Source of the DNA: Rhizophagus clarus
Taxonomy: Eukaryota; Glomeromycota; Glomeromycetes; Glomerales; Glomeraceae
Length of the DNA: 64,000 nt
Direction of reading: 5' to 3'
NCBI GenBank assembly: GCA_015698045.1
Contig: BLAL01000071.1
Span: forward strand, 498,501 to 562,500
Position 1 is the first letter of the stretch. The number at the start of each line of letters is the position of its first letter. Below, in pieces: positions 11,990 to 23,108 of the stretch. The notes under the pieces are model-generated. The model saw nothing but the letters and a program-made list of their open reading frames with translations. It ran no database searches and had not been told where the DNA came from. The position numbers were made by a program, and so were the translations under genes.

Positions 11990-12400
11990 ATGCCACAACA
12001 AAAAAAAAAGTCTATTAGAAGAAAGACTCCTAAGGAAGAAAATGTTTTTTTGCTTTATTCGAAAAAACATTGTGATATGCGTCGAAAAGAAGCAGGAAAA
12101 ATAGATCTTGGCAGTGAAATGAAGGCAGCTTCAGAAAAGTGGAAGAAAATGAAGGATGAGCAGAAAATTCCGTGGTATCAATCACATAACCAAATTAAGT
12201 TATTGAATAAAATTGAAAAGGATTTAGGTTTATTAACCCGGTCAAATTTTGATTTAATTAAATCAACATTCAATACTCCTTTTATTATTGAATTTGAGTC
12301 ATTGATGGCTGGGGCGACAATGGAAAAAAGAACATCAAATAATACGGACCTACTAGAAAGGCTTTTTGAAGAAATTATTAATGAAGATATGCTTTCGTGA
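11990..12400 (+). CDS. HMG-box protein
   Basis: This single-exon frame codes 136 residues. After a basic head (MPQQKKKSIRRKTPK), residues about 14-70 form an HMG box: ENVFLLYSKKHCDMRR, a linker, then AASEKWKKMKDEQKIPWY with the conserved Trp, Lys and Trp-Tyr of helices 2-3. HMG boxes bind and bend DNA in the nucleus. The MATA-HMG subfamily is strongly expanded in these fungi and some members were proposed as mating-type regulators. This one lacks the usual PPNAF opening of that subfamily, so it could be a divergent MATA-type or a general HMGB-type protein. The tail (residues 75-136) is acidic with no known domain. The start follows an A-rich leader and is the first ATG of the frame. It appears intact. 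Confidence 0.8.
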   Translation: MPQQKKKSIRRKTPKEENVFLLYSKKHCDMRRKEAGKIDLGSEMKAASEKWKKMKDEQKIPWYQSHNQIKLLNKIEKDLGLLTRSNFDLIKSTFNTPFIIEFESLMAGATMEKRTSNNTDLLERLFEEIINEDMLS

Positions 12401-12853
12401 TTTGTTATTTGTTAGGCTATCATATTCATGAGAAACATAAGGAAATTATTTTAAGCAGATATTAAAACACAAGCAATTAAATTATTTAATTATTAGATAT
12501 TTTCAAAGTTAGTTCTTAGTAAGGTCAAATATATTTAAAAATTTATAAGGAGAGTGACATATATTACGTAATATCAGTTTAATATAAGGTCTTACCCCCA
12601 CCCCCATAACCAATTAAATTATAGTATAAAGTCACATGATTATAAATAGGTGTAACATAAGATTTTTTCTACCCCCCCACCCCTAAGGAAAATAGGAAAT
12701 TTTTAAGCTATGTTAGAGATAAATTCTATAAGTAAGTTTATTTTATTTTGGAATAAATAAGTACATTTAAATATTGATACTGGGTTAAAATGCGAAATTC
12801 TGCCTGAAATTTCTTCTAATACACCATTTGTGTTTATCCTTTTTCAAATTCTA
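12401..12853. other. Spacer between the HMG gene and the Tc1 element
   Basis: This stretch is AT-rich with two C-rich patches (12593-12607 and 12673-12684, CCCCCACCCC type). I see no gene in it. Confidence 0.5.
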
Positions 12854-14133
12854 CAGTGTGGGACAAAAAAAATGAGAAAATTTGGCACGTGACATAAAAT
12901 GATCTACTACACCAAAAATAAACTAAATTTACACCACTTAAATACACAATAAATATTACATTCAGAGCTATGTTTGACAACCTTTATATTCATTAATACT
13001 CTTTATTTCCATGATAAAAATTCAAATATGATGACTTGCGCGAAAAGAAAAATCTATAATGAATTCTAATTACATTTACTAAATAATGGCATATTGAACA
13101 CCAAATAATTATATATACTTGTGAATATATCATTGTTAATAATTTATAAAAACAAAAAAAAAACTGAAAAAATCGAGTTTTTGTAGCACCCTAAAAGGAA
13201 TAGAAAACTCAAAAAAATTGATCATAAATGCATAAGATACGTTCTGTCAATATTTAAGATATGATAAATCTTTTTTTACAAGAACTTTAGTAATAAATTT
13301 GAAAAATATAGGCACAGAAATATCATATAAAGCAATTGGGAATATCCTTCAAGGATTGATTATGTAAAAAAAAAATTCTTAAAGAAACTCCTATGTTGAT
13401 TGAGGCGTACAAGCAAAAACATGTTAATTGATACAAAATATAATAATAACTGATGGGAAAAAATTTTGTTTATCAATTAAACAACCATTTAATTCTTTGG
13501 AAACACTGTGAAATGTTGGAATAATTGAGAAAGGCTGGTTTATCATTTGTCTAAAGATTTTATGAAAAAACACGGTATGAAATGACTTTTATTTAAAAGG
13601 AAAAGAAGTTTATTTTGTTCAAATGAATCATAAATACTGAGTTTTATGTGGAAGAATTTTTGTACACATGCCCCTGAGATCTTTCCAGATGCTTGGTCAT
13701 TACTGGCACTTTCAACAAGACAATAATTTGGGCATATTAGTCAATTTATTAATCTTTTTTCTTCAATAAAATTTTTCAGATGTACTTAAGCTTCCATCAA
13801 ATAATTGTGACTTAAATCCTATTGAAAATTCATATTTTATCATAGAAAATAAGATAGAGAAGAATTTCTAAAAAATCTTGATGATCTAGAACAATTTTTG
13901 GTGAAGGAATAGTAAAATATAATAAAAACCGTCATAATTGATATTTTGAAGTTAATAGAATGATATTGTGAGTTAATTACTGAAATAATAGTGAATGTAT
14001 ATCATAAAATTTTTTTTTTAATAAAGTCTGCTGATCTTCGAGTCAAAAATATGAAAATTTTTTTTGTGATTTATTATAAAAATTGAGCATTAATAAACAA
14101 TTTTTTAATTCTCATTTTTTTTGTCCCACACTG
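12854..14133 (+). mobile_element. Tc1/mariner element with intact ends
   Basis: The 1280-bp element has terminal inverted repeats starting CAGTGTGGGACAAAAAAAAT and continuing through GAG, with the complement ending at 14133. It is flanked on both sides by TA (12852-12853 and 14134-14135), the Tc1/mariner target duplication. The interior carries a decayed DDE transposase on the plus strand. Ends are near perfect while the gene is dead, so it may be mobilised only in trans. Confidence 0.9.
13540..13985 (+). pseudogene. Tc1-type DDE transposase remnant (C-terminal half)
   Basis: In shifting frames the stretch codes HWHFQQDN (second catalytic Asp region), then LPSNNCDLNPIENSYFII (the DLNPIEN box with the third catalytic residue), KNLDDLEQFLVKE and CELITEII. 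In Tc1 proteins these occur in this order. Stops and frameshifts occur between nearly all motifs. The N-terminal half (12900-13540) is too decayed for me to read with certainty. Confidence 0.75.
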
Positions 14134-14167
14134 TATATCTAATATGAATAAAAAAACGTAATGAATG

Positions 14168-14285
14168 TAGTGATTAACCAAAAATGTAATAGTTATTTCA
14201 CGGGGAACTGTGGCTGGATGCGCTGTGAAAATCATAACGTTCCACAGTGACCGTGAAATAATTAATTTTAGATTGGCCAAACAAT
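14168..14285. repeat. Imperfect hairpin
   Basis: TTATTTCACGG at about 14191 pairs with CCGTGAAATAA at about 14253, and inside it CTGTGG pairs with CCACAG. Outer arms near 14170 and 14280 pair more loosely. I see no target duplication, so whether it is a small transposon or a chance fold is open. Confidence 0.4.
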
Positions 14286-14289
14286 CGGT

Positions 14290-15684
14290 TAAATGGTCTG
14301 TCAGAAAGTCAAGTGATTGGTTTAATTTTAAATTTTATTACATTCTTACTACGAATTCTCAAACGTGATCCTAAATAAAATAAACCTAAAAAAAAAAATT
14401 TGAGTTAATTTATTACGAATAGTATTCGTAATTACCTTTATTTTTCAAGGTTTCGTGCGTCGGTTCTTTTTCTAAAATTCCTACTAATTTCATCTTTACA
14501 TAATCAATTTTTCGATATTGCGATTCTGTGATTACTGCGCAATTTGTCAATAATTTGTCTGGTGTAATCTTGTAATCCAATAAGCTAGTTATGTCCGCAC
14601 GAGAATAATAAGAATAAACTACGATAAGGATTGACCTTTTTTTTTTTAAAAAAAAAAAAGAATACTAAAAAGACAATTCAAAAAAAGAGAATTTTTTTTT
14701 AATAAAAATCATTTTTTTTTCTTTTTTTCACGTTGAATATTCGATTTTTCGTTATTTACGGCTACTTTTAAAAAAGGCTATTTCCGTAAGATCTACCATC
14801 TACATTTCTGCTGTATTAGCAACTAAAACGTGAAAATTTTCAAAAGATGCATAATTTATTAATTTTGCATGAAGCTATCAGGTCTGGACGATTAATTCCA
14901 AAAATAACGTTTGATAATCCTTCGGTATAATTTTTATCTTGTTTTTAATATTTAAAACTTTACAACACTTGAAAACCATTTATTTTTTCGTGTTGTAAAA
15001 TTATACAGTATACACTATACAATCAATCTATTTTTATTATTGTTCTACAAATTATTTCTTTTTATTTTATCTTTGTTGGAATTTCATACCATTTTATTTT
15101 TGTCGAATAATAAAAAAGGAAAATTTTCATAATGTTTTTTTATGCAGATATTCTAATATATTAAAATATTAATAAACTTTTTTTCTTCCGTTCTATCTCT
15201 CTTCCCCTATCTGTTTCCTTCATAATTTTCCTCTTTTCTTTTCACTTAACGTTAATAATTATTTTACGTAGTGGAAAAACAACATATTTACTTTTAAAAA
15301 AATTTATTGAATCTGTATTTATGATTTCTTCTTTTGAACGATCATCAGTTCATTCATTTCCCCTATGTATTCAATCTTTTACTCTTTACTAATACATCTT
15401 TCTTCTTCTTATCTTTCTTCTACATTTCCATCCATTCATCTCTAGTATTTTCCATTCATTATTCCGTTTTTTATTTTTATTTTCTTCATCCATAATTTTT
15501 TCCATTGATCCATTTGCCTATGTTTAACGATGATGATGACGTTGTAGTTGCTTAACGAAGAACTTTTGTTTCCAGTTTCCCCATTCTTTATTATAGCAAT
15601 ACTTAAAATAGCAAAATTTGCTTCGCAATGAGATTTTGTTAATCAAAAAAAAAAAATACTGTCAAAAAATTGTTTTCCAAACAA
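14290..15684. other. Gene-poor interval, T-rich
   Basis: I see no gene. Long T and A runs lie at 14637-14730 and pyrimidine-rich stretches at 15180-15240 and 15360-15480. It lies downstream of the Crinkler pseudogene on the opposite strand. Confidence 0.5.
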
Positions 15685-16962
15685 TTAAAGGGACACTGAT
15701 GCTGCGTAAGACTCCCACTCATCGATGAGCTAAAACTCATCAATATGAAGAAATACAAAGAGCTGTTGTTCGGGTTCAAGATTTAGATGCTCAGTAATGA
15801 ATTCAAAAACATTAGAGATTTTGAAAACGTCTTTATATTTCAAGACTCGGTCACAAAAAGTTACAAACTTCATATCATATTTACTTTCGATGAAAAATAC
15901 AAAAGCGATCCGCAGGCCGATGATGACCTCTGGACTTAGATCATCATCATATGAATCAAGTTTGCAGCCACTACCGAAGTCTAAATAGAGACTTTCAATA
16001 TGCAGATTATTTTTCCACTCAGGAGGGACCCAATTCTGATTATTTTTCAGGTGTTTAAATAGTTCATCTCCATACCGAGTTTTACCTATGCACGAAATTT
16101 AGTGTTAAATGAATAACTGCATGTAGAATCAGATTGATCACTATATTAAGTCTATACCTATTCCAGGAGTTCCACCGATGAAAAGGATGTCAAAATCTGT
16201 CTTGGACTTGGACTTTTTATGGTTGTTTTGAATGTTTCTTGTGATCCTTGTAATTGCATCATTGAAGTCACGCTCCATAAAAGGCATAATAGTAAGTTCA
16301 GGTTTGTCATTCCTGACACGAATAACATTCTTTAAGGCAATATCAATGGCATCCTTGACTAATGTTTAAAAGTCAATTAGAAATCTGATCATACAGGAAT
16401 ATTCTGCTTTAATGAAAACAATAACTTCGTGTGTTACCTTTCACAGTTTCTTTTTCTTCTGCCGATTATAAAAAATGAAATCACAAATGTGGTTGCGTAT
16501 AGACAAAAAAAAAGACGTCAGACCAAAATTGATATTTCGTTTCTTATTTGAGAGGTAAAACGTTAAATAACACTTACCAGTGGTGGAAGTGGTGGAAATG
16601 ATGGCAATGATGTGGATGTTAGTCGCTATAAAATTTTGATTATTTAATTCATCTTGAAAATATTCTTGAAACAGTTCTCCAGGTTCCATATCTTTTCCGT
16701 AAAGTTTTTGTACAATGTCTTCTTCGGTAGAAACATTTTTATCTCTGATCTCTTTTCTCTTGATATTAACTCTCCAGAGTTTCAGTTCGCAATTAACCTT
16801 TTTTATTTGACAGATAAAATTCGAGATATTTCCAACCATAAAAGTGTCAAGCTTATATTTATTGCTGCCAATTTGGGCGTATCTTATGTCTCTTTCATTG
16901 TAAATTTCAATTACATAAGTGTTAGAAAAATTTAGAACATAACAGTTGAACGATGCTTCCAT
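15685..16962 (-). pseudogene. Crinkler (CRN) protein with P-loop NTPase, truncated by a nonsense codon
   Basis: Four exons fit in phase: 16962-16578, a 21-nt micro-exon 16458-16438, 16358-16158 and 16085 onward. Exon 1 codes a ubiquitin-like CRN header (KYKLDTFMVGNISNFICQI, ELKLWRVNI, STEEDIVQKLYG). Exon 3 ends in FIGGTPGIG and exon 4 opens with KTRYG, so the Walker A motif GGTPGIGKT spans the intron. Then come SLYLDFGSG, LSPEVIIGLRIAFVFFI and a Walker B-like LFVFLHIDEF. The next codon is TAG (15730-15732) where family members have Gln (DEFQLIDEWE), a CAG-to-TAG change; the frame goes on for 14 codons to TAA at 15685. The downstream part seen in other CRNs is absent. CRN proteins are secreted or nuclear effectors in oomycetes and some fungi; a role here is inferred from family only. 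Confidence 0.75.
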
Positions 16963-17063
16963 TTCGATGATATTGCTAATAAGAATGAACAAATGTAAGT
17001 TAAAAAGAAAAAAAAGTTGATTGAGGGTATATATATATACTTGTAAAAACCTCATCATGACAA

Positions 17064-17838
17064 TTATAAGTTTATCAGTAGCGAAAGAAATGGAGTGATT
17101 ATTACGTATTAGTTATTATGGATCATGCTGTTTTTAATGATGTACTAATATTTTTTAAATAAATTATTGTTGCATAAATATCCTTGATATTTTTTGACAC
17201 ATTACGTCATTTAGATTAAATATCACACATAAGTTGACCTTGAAATGACCTTAAATGACCTAATCAGATGACGAATTTACTATGAAAATTATCACGTGAT
17301 CATGTGCAAATGACTTAAGGTCATTTCAAAAAAGTGAAATGACCTCAAAATTTGCCAACACTACACATAACCTTTATTTACTATTTATTATTAGCATGAT
17401 CTTGGACGTCTGCATAATAACACAGTTTTTGGGTATGGTGGTTAAAATATTATCTGAACTGCTTCGCAGTTCAGTGATATTTCAACCCCCTTACCCAATA
17501 ACTATTATTTGATAGGGGGTTAGAATATCACCAAACTGCCGCTGATGATCACGCTATAAATACGATGATATTAAACTATTTCTAGTTTAACGCGATATGT
17601 GACACATCCTTTAACTTTTTTTTTAAACTATTTTCTCTGTAATAAATAAATATCATAAAGCATGATCCTATTTGGCTGTAGGATAAGAGTATTTATTAAT
17701 GATACATAACCCCATATCCGCGCATTCTTAGAATTAGAATTTGTGGACCCTAAAAATGGATTTATTCATATGATTTTTGGTGTAACAAACACAGGTGATC
17801 AATAAACTAAGCCCATTAAGTGTATTAAAAAATAACTA
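17064..17838. other. Spacer with several inverted repeats
   Basis: There is no gene. A perfect hairpin CTGAACTGC-TTC-GCAGTTCAG lies at 17456-17476. TGATATTTCAACCCCC (17477 on) is echoed by GGGGGTTAGAATATCACC at 17514 in the opposite sense. At 17234-17363, repeated AAATGACCT motifs end in TTTGCCAACACTA, a hAT-like terminus, with near-identical flanks CACATAAG (17226-17233) and CACATAAC (17364-17371). Confidence 0.5.
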
Positions 17839-18633
17839 CCGTATATCACGGGCCACAGTACCCCGGGTATCTTGCAAATTTTGGGGGTTTTGGCCTGTAC
17901 CCGGGGGTACTATACACGGGTGGATACTATACATAGGGGGGTACAGGATTTTTAAAATACCCGGGGTACATGCTATGTATAATACCCGGGTTTAATTAGA
18001 TTGGCGAAACGCAAAAAAAACGCCGAAACTGACTGTTCCGGCGTTTTTATATGTAAAGTAAAAAAAAAACGCCGAAACTGATTGTTCCGGCGTTTTTATA
18101 TATATAAAAACGCAAAAAAAAAACGCCGAAACTGACTGTTCCGGCGTCTTTTATATGTAAAATAAAAAAAAAAACGCCGAAACTGATTGTTCCGGCGTTT
18201 TTTATATGTAAAGTAAAAAAAAAACGCCGAAACTGACTGTTCCGGCGTTTTTTATATGTAAAATAAAAAAAAAAAACGTCGAAACTGATTGTTCCGGCGT
18301 TTTTTATATGTAAAGTAAAAAAAAAACGCCGAAACTGACTGTTCCGGCGTTTTTATATATATAAAAACACAAAAAAAAACGCCGAAACTGACTTTTCCGG
18401 CGTTTTTTATATGTAAAGTAAAAAAAAAACGCCGAAACTAATTGTTCCGGCGTTTTTATATATCTGGAATATACATTATATATTGATCTAGTATTATACC
18501 CCGGGTATTTTACAAAATTTTAAGCTTTAAATTGGAATTCTCTATGTAAAGTACCCGGGTACTTTAAAATTCTCGCAAATTTCTTGAGGGGGGTACTATA
18601 CATAGGGGGGGTACTGTGGCCCGTGATATACGG
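17839..18633. mobile_element. TA-flanked non-autonomous element with internal hairpin satellite
   Basis: The ends are a perfect 26-bp inverted repeat beginning CCGTATATCACGGGCCACAG, flanked by TA on both sides (17837-17838 and 18634-18635), as in mariner-type insertions. The next 100 bp on each side are rich in TACCCGGGTA motifs. The centre is a tandem array of nine hairpins (18013-18462). There is no coding capacity. It would need a transposase from elsewhere. Confidence 0.85.
18013..18462 (+). repeat. Tandem array of nine hairpin units
   Basis: Each unit of about 48-58 bp is A-run, CGCCGAAAC, TGACT or TGATT, GTTCCGGCG, T-run, then a spacer (ATATGTAAAGT, or TATATATAAAAACGC in units 2 and 7). 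The unit folds as AACGCCG..CGGCGTT, extended by A/T runs. TGACT and TGATT loops alternate through units 1-7, which suggests that dimers were duplicated. Unit 6 has CGTCG for CGCCG. Confidence 0.9.
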
Positions 18634-18635
18634 TA

Positions 18636-19002
18636 CATAGTAAAAAACGCTTCTAACCCATCAACGTTTTTCAAAACCATTCAAACTTTTTAACAAGGTA
18701 ATGGACATTAAGATATTTTAATTACACTCAGCACAACATCGATTTGTTTTACTTTTAGGAGTTTGTTATTTATACTTTATATACTAAATAATTTTTTAAT
18801 AATATTTTTAGCTAAGATTCAACAATACGAAACTTTTAAGGAAGGCATTGGCTAATTAGACAATATTTTAGTTTTCGTAAGATGTATTTAATATTAGTAT
18901 TAATAAAATTATATATAAATATTATTTTATTTTTTATTCGTTTTACAAGGCGTATATAATATTAATAAAATTATTTTTAATTTTCTAGGTACATATAATG
19001 TA
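18636..19002. other. Spacer, AT-rich
   Basis: I see no gene or clear repeat. The stretch ends in a possible splice acceptor, TTTTCTAG at about 18981-18988, before the small zinc-finger frame. Confidence 0.4.
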
Positions 19003-19200
19003 ATGGAGTCAAACTCACCATCGCTAAATTTTCTTTGTAACGTATGCCTCCGTTCATTTAATTTAGAACGTGGCTTACTACTACATCGCAAAATTATCAG
19101 CAAATATAATAGGCCTACAGAATATATAGGCATATTACCTTCACAAACAATTAAAGAATTTTGCATTATTTTTTTCACTTTCACAGCGCGTTGTATTTGA
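19003..19200 (+). CDS. Small C2H2-like zinc-finger frame
   Basis: The frame codes 65 residues. Residues about 10-30 read FLCNVCLRSFNLERGLLLHR: a CxxC pair, 12 residues, then His, like a C2H2 finger with an unclear second His. The following YNRPTEYIGILPSQTIKEF resembles the N-terminus of a multi-copy Rhizophagus family that then continues for hundreds of residues. Here it stops after 30 more. It is probably a truncated gene or transposon fragment. Expression is uncertain. Confidence 0.4.
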   Translation: MESNSPSLNFLCNVCLRSFNLERGLLLHRKIISKYNRPTEYIGILPSQTIKEFCIIFFTFTARCI

Positions 19201-19792
19201 ATATGTATTCAATAACAACGTGCTTTAATCACGTGATTTTAATTAACGCGGCGCCGATGTTTAAAAATATAGCTGAATGGTTTCTGCAAGTGTAAATAGT
19301 TGAACAGTCGTTGTCGATATTCAATTTTAACTAACAATTTATTCAATTCTCTATCTTAAAGGTCGAAAACAAGGAATAAAATATTGAGTTTACTTAGTAA
19401 AAAAATAATTATTTAAAACTAGATGTTCGTGACCGTCTATATAATTAGACTTCTTCCCGGATTAAAGCATTGGTTGTATTGGTTATGTTTGTACTCACAA
19501 AATTTGAATTTTATACATTGTAAAACATAATCTCTAATCGTTACTTGACAAGATAGTACTGTGAGCTATAAACAAAAAATGTCACAATCAGGAAATCATC
19601 AGTCATTGCGTAATTCAACTTTTTGAAAGAAAATCAATTAAACTCCAAATTCATAAATGTGATAAAAAAAAAAACTTTTTTTATTTCACTTAATATAATT
19701 GAATACTACCATACAACTGATATAAGCACGTTTACAATTATTAATAAAAATATTAAAAAAAAAAAATGGCCACTTCTATAGTATGAAAATAT
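19201..19792. other. Spacer downstream of the P450 gene
   Basis: I see no gene. Being at the 3' side of the P450, it should hold its polyadenylation region. A-runs lie at 19663-19674 and 19757-19766. Confidence 0.4.
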
Positions 19793-21509
19793 TTAATTTC
19801 TTAATTTAATTTCAACGTATAATTCAGTACAAGTAGTTACAATACTAGAATTGGTTTTTAAAGGGGCTTCCTTATCTACTAAATCAATTTCATATTTTCT
19901 AAATATTAAAGCCATTAAACTAACTAATTCAACCATTGCCAATTTTCTACCAGCACAAATTCTCAATCCTGCACCAAACATAACAAATGAATTTTTCTTT
20001 GGTTCAAAGCCTTCAACCATCCATCTATCAGGGTTAAATTTTTCAGGTTCATCCCAATATTCTTTATTATGATGTATAGCATCAAAATTAATTCTAAACG
20101 TTGTTTCAGCTGGCCATTTATAACCTGCTATTTCATCAGGATTTTCAATACATCTTGGAATTGAGTTTACCACTGAGAAAATTCGTGCTACTTCTTTTAC
20201 AATCGCTTCACAATATTTTAATTTATGAACATCGTTTTCGGTAACTGGTCGTGTTTTATCATCTTGAAAGATTTTATCAATATCATTTAACATTTTCTTT
20301 TTGACATCTGGATTACGTGCAACATAATAGATAATGTATGAAATCAAATTTGCAGTCTATTAAGATAAGAAATAAAATATTATTTAATATTCAAAATTTT
20401 ATTAAATATTGACAAAAATGCTAAAAATAATAAAATATACTTACTGTATCAGTCCCAGCAATTATTCCATCAAATATCATTCTACGAATTTCAGGATCAA
20501 TCATAGGTCTCATAAGTTCTTCATCATCAGCTTTATTATAACTAATACCGCGAGGTGTATTTGCAGTAATTATCGATGTCAACATGTCGTTCGGTAAAGG
20601 TTTATCTAATGGAGTATTTTCAATTTCTTGTCTACGTCTTTTGATAATTGCATCCATTCTTTGGTTTATAAAGTTGTAGTTTTGAATCAAATCATCAGAT
20701 TTATTCTTAAAATATGGGAAATAACGTCGTAAAAAAGGAGAAACGAGTTGAAACATTATAAAACCCATAAGATGTTTACGAATTGCACGAACAAGTTTTA
20801 CAGTCTCATCAATTAATGCAGACGGACGATCAGCTTTCTCATTATCGCTAATTTCGTTAAAATATCCAGCCATTGTATAAGATCTTTCACCAGTTAATAC
20901 TACGATAATCATATCATTTGTAAACTGATTAAACCATGTAGTAATATCCATTTTTTTCTTGATATTTCCTTCTTTAAGATATAATTTATCCCAGTAACCT
21001 TCTAATTCATTAAAAAGTTTATTCGTCCATTGAGTAGCTTCTTTGCCAAATTTTGGTGATAACATAGCTTGTGTAAAAAAATGTCGATTATATCTCCATG
21101 ATTTAACTTCTTGATTCAAAAATATTCCTTTTCCCATCATTTCTAATTCTTGAAATCCTTTACTATCATTATCAGAAATTCTCTTAATATGTGGATTTTT
21201 TGTTGAGGATGACAAAATTTTTTCAACGTGTTCCGCTCGATTTAAAACTATATTTCGCGATTGAACTTGGAACTCGAATAAATCACCATATTTCTTATAA
21301 TTGGATTCAATAAAATTTTTGAAATTTCCACCATGTAAAATATATAATTGAGGTAAATTTCCAAAGAAAGGGAATGGAAAAGGACCAGGTAAAGGATTTA
21401 GACGATTAATATATTTATAATAATAGTGTGTCACGTAGATAATCAATGCGATACCTATCAATGATAGGTAATCAAGATTTTCGAATAATTTTAATAATTT
21501 TGAAATCAT
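19793..21509 (-). CDS. Cytochrome P450 monooxygenase
   Basis: Two exons, 21509-20445 and 20356-19793, join in phase 0 across an 88-bp GTAAGT..TAG intron and give 542 residues, normal for a microsomal P450. An N-terminal membrane anchor (about residues 16-32) is followed by a Pro-rich hinge (NPLPGPFPFPFFGNLP). The I-helix oxygen-binding motif AGTDT (351-355) ends exactly at the intron. The ExxR pair is E410/R413, FNPDRW is at 462-467, and the haem loop FGAGLRICAG has the axial Cys at about 489. All key residues are present and no stop interrupts it. The enzyme would be ER-bound and use O2 and a reductase to oxidise a lipid-like or other hydrophobic substrate; the substrate cannot be told. An A-run of about 26 lies upstream (21547-21571). 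Confidence 0.93.
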
Positions 21510-21574
21510 ATTTAAAATATTGTTTTTTTTTGTTTGATAATATAGTAAAAAAAAAAAAAAAAAAAAAAAAATTG

Positions 21575-22635
21575 ATTTTATTTTCTTAATACAACCAGGA
21601 CTTGAGAAACGATGTATTTATATAAAATTTTTTTTTACTAGTGTAAAAAAAAATTTTTATTTTTTCCGTTTCCCGAGAATGATGGGTAATTTGGTTAATT
21701 TTGTTCATTAGAATTTAACCGAGTTTTCGCTAATACATTACGGGACAATCGGTAATTTTTTGCCGAGCACGGTCGGCAATTTCGGCAATTCGGCAACTCG
21801 GAAAAATTCTTTACCGATCCACGATTAACGGAAAAATTTCGATAAAATTTTACTAACTAAATATATACAAAGGTCATATGATAAAAATGTATATCAAAAC
21901 CGGCAAAATTTATATTAATTAGTGCTGCGGATGTGATCTCTATATAAAGCAGGTTCGATCACGTGATTTTTTGCAATTACACCCCAGTTTTTCAGTATGT
22001 GAAAATTATTTGTCACACCATTATCTATCACTGGCTTTAGACGACCCCTAATTATAGTAAAAAAAAAAAATTTGGTAGCCTCTTCTGGTTCAAAATTATC
22101 GGTAATATACCGCGGAATTTTTAGGAATTTTTAAGGTAAAGTCATAAAATAATTTTCCATATCTCACATGTATTTTTAATCACATTTACCAAACAATTTT
22201 TTTATTTACCAATCTATTATTACAAAAGCAAAAAAAAAATTTTTTTTTTTAATCAATTGATACTAGTTAAAATGTTAGTTAACACATCAGTAATCAACAC
22301 GAATTTGCCGATCAAATGGTCTTAGAAGTTAGAATCTATGTTTAGATCACCATGCGTCGCACAATTTAAATTACAGCTGATTTCATAACACATTCATTTT
22401 TATTTACATTCGGCAAAACTCGGTAAAACTCAGAATAAGGCAAAATTAGATTCGTTGAGTGCAGCGGTGTAGTTTTTATTTCATTTTGTCCTCTACCGAG
22501 TTTTACCGAGTTACTCTCTGCAAGAAATGTGTCCTGTACATTAAGAAATAAGCTGTAATTCAATGTAGTAATTTACAGTATATCGAAAAGAAAATTCTAT
22601 GAATAAATTATTCTTCATCATAATTTATTATTTAA
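21575..22635. other. Spacer with decayed repeats
   Basis: There is no gene. CGGCAATT and CGGTAA-type motifs cluster at 21740-21840, and ACTCGGTAAAACTC at about 22416 is repeated in inverse form (GAGTTTTACCGAGT) at about 22498. These look like remains of a non-autonomous element, but I could not fix its ends. Confidence 0.4.
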
Positions 22636-22639
22636 AATT

Positions 22640-22990
22640 TGATTGACTCAAAACTATTCTTTTTTTTCATCTTTTATTTCATTTCTTTACACTTTCTTTT
22701 TCATTTCTTTATATCCAACTTTTTGTTCCATTACATTTATTTTTACATTTATTTTTTTTGTTTCATTATACTTATCTATTTTGTTCCATTACACTTTTTT
22801 ATTTGTTCTTTCACACCCATTTTTTCAACTTATTTTTTCATCCTTTGCATTCATCCTTTGCATCTCGTTTCTTTGCATCCACTTTATTTGTTTCTTCTCA
22901 CTTTTCTCGTTCCTTTGCACCCTCTTTTTCAATTTTTTACACCCATTTTTATATTTCTCTATACTTATTTCTCCTTCTCTATGTTTGATT
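22640..22990 (+). repeat. Pyrimidine-rich low-complexity tract
   Basis: About 350 bp made of TTTTTCATTTC, TTTGTTCCATTACA and CATCCTTTGCAT-type units. Three overlapping Phe/Ser-rich frames arise on the plus strand from this composition; none looks like a protein gene. Confidence 0.7.
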
Positions 22991-23108
22991 TTTGTTAAGA
23001 ACATATTAATAATTAATAATATTTTTTTTTGCAAAATAAAACGTAAATTTTAAATAATAATTGCATGCCGTGATAAGGTAAACATCGCACGGGCGATGAA
23101 TAAATGCA

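Noticed and set aside
18013-18462. Evenly spaced hairpins resembling an array of terminators or CRISPR repeats.
   Set aside because: Spacers are also repeated, and the array lies inside a TA-flanked element in fungal DNA.
22639-23053. Three overlapping Phe/Ser/His-rich frames.
   Set aside because: They are products of a pyrimidine-rich low-complexity tract.
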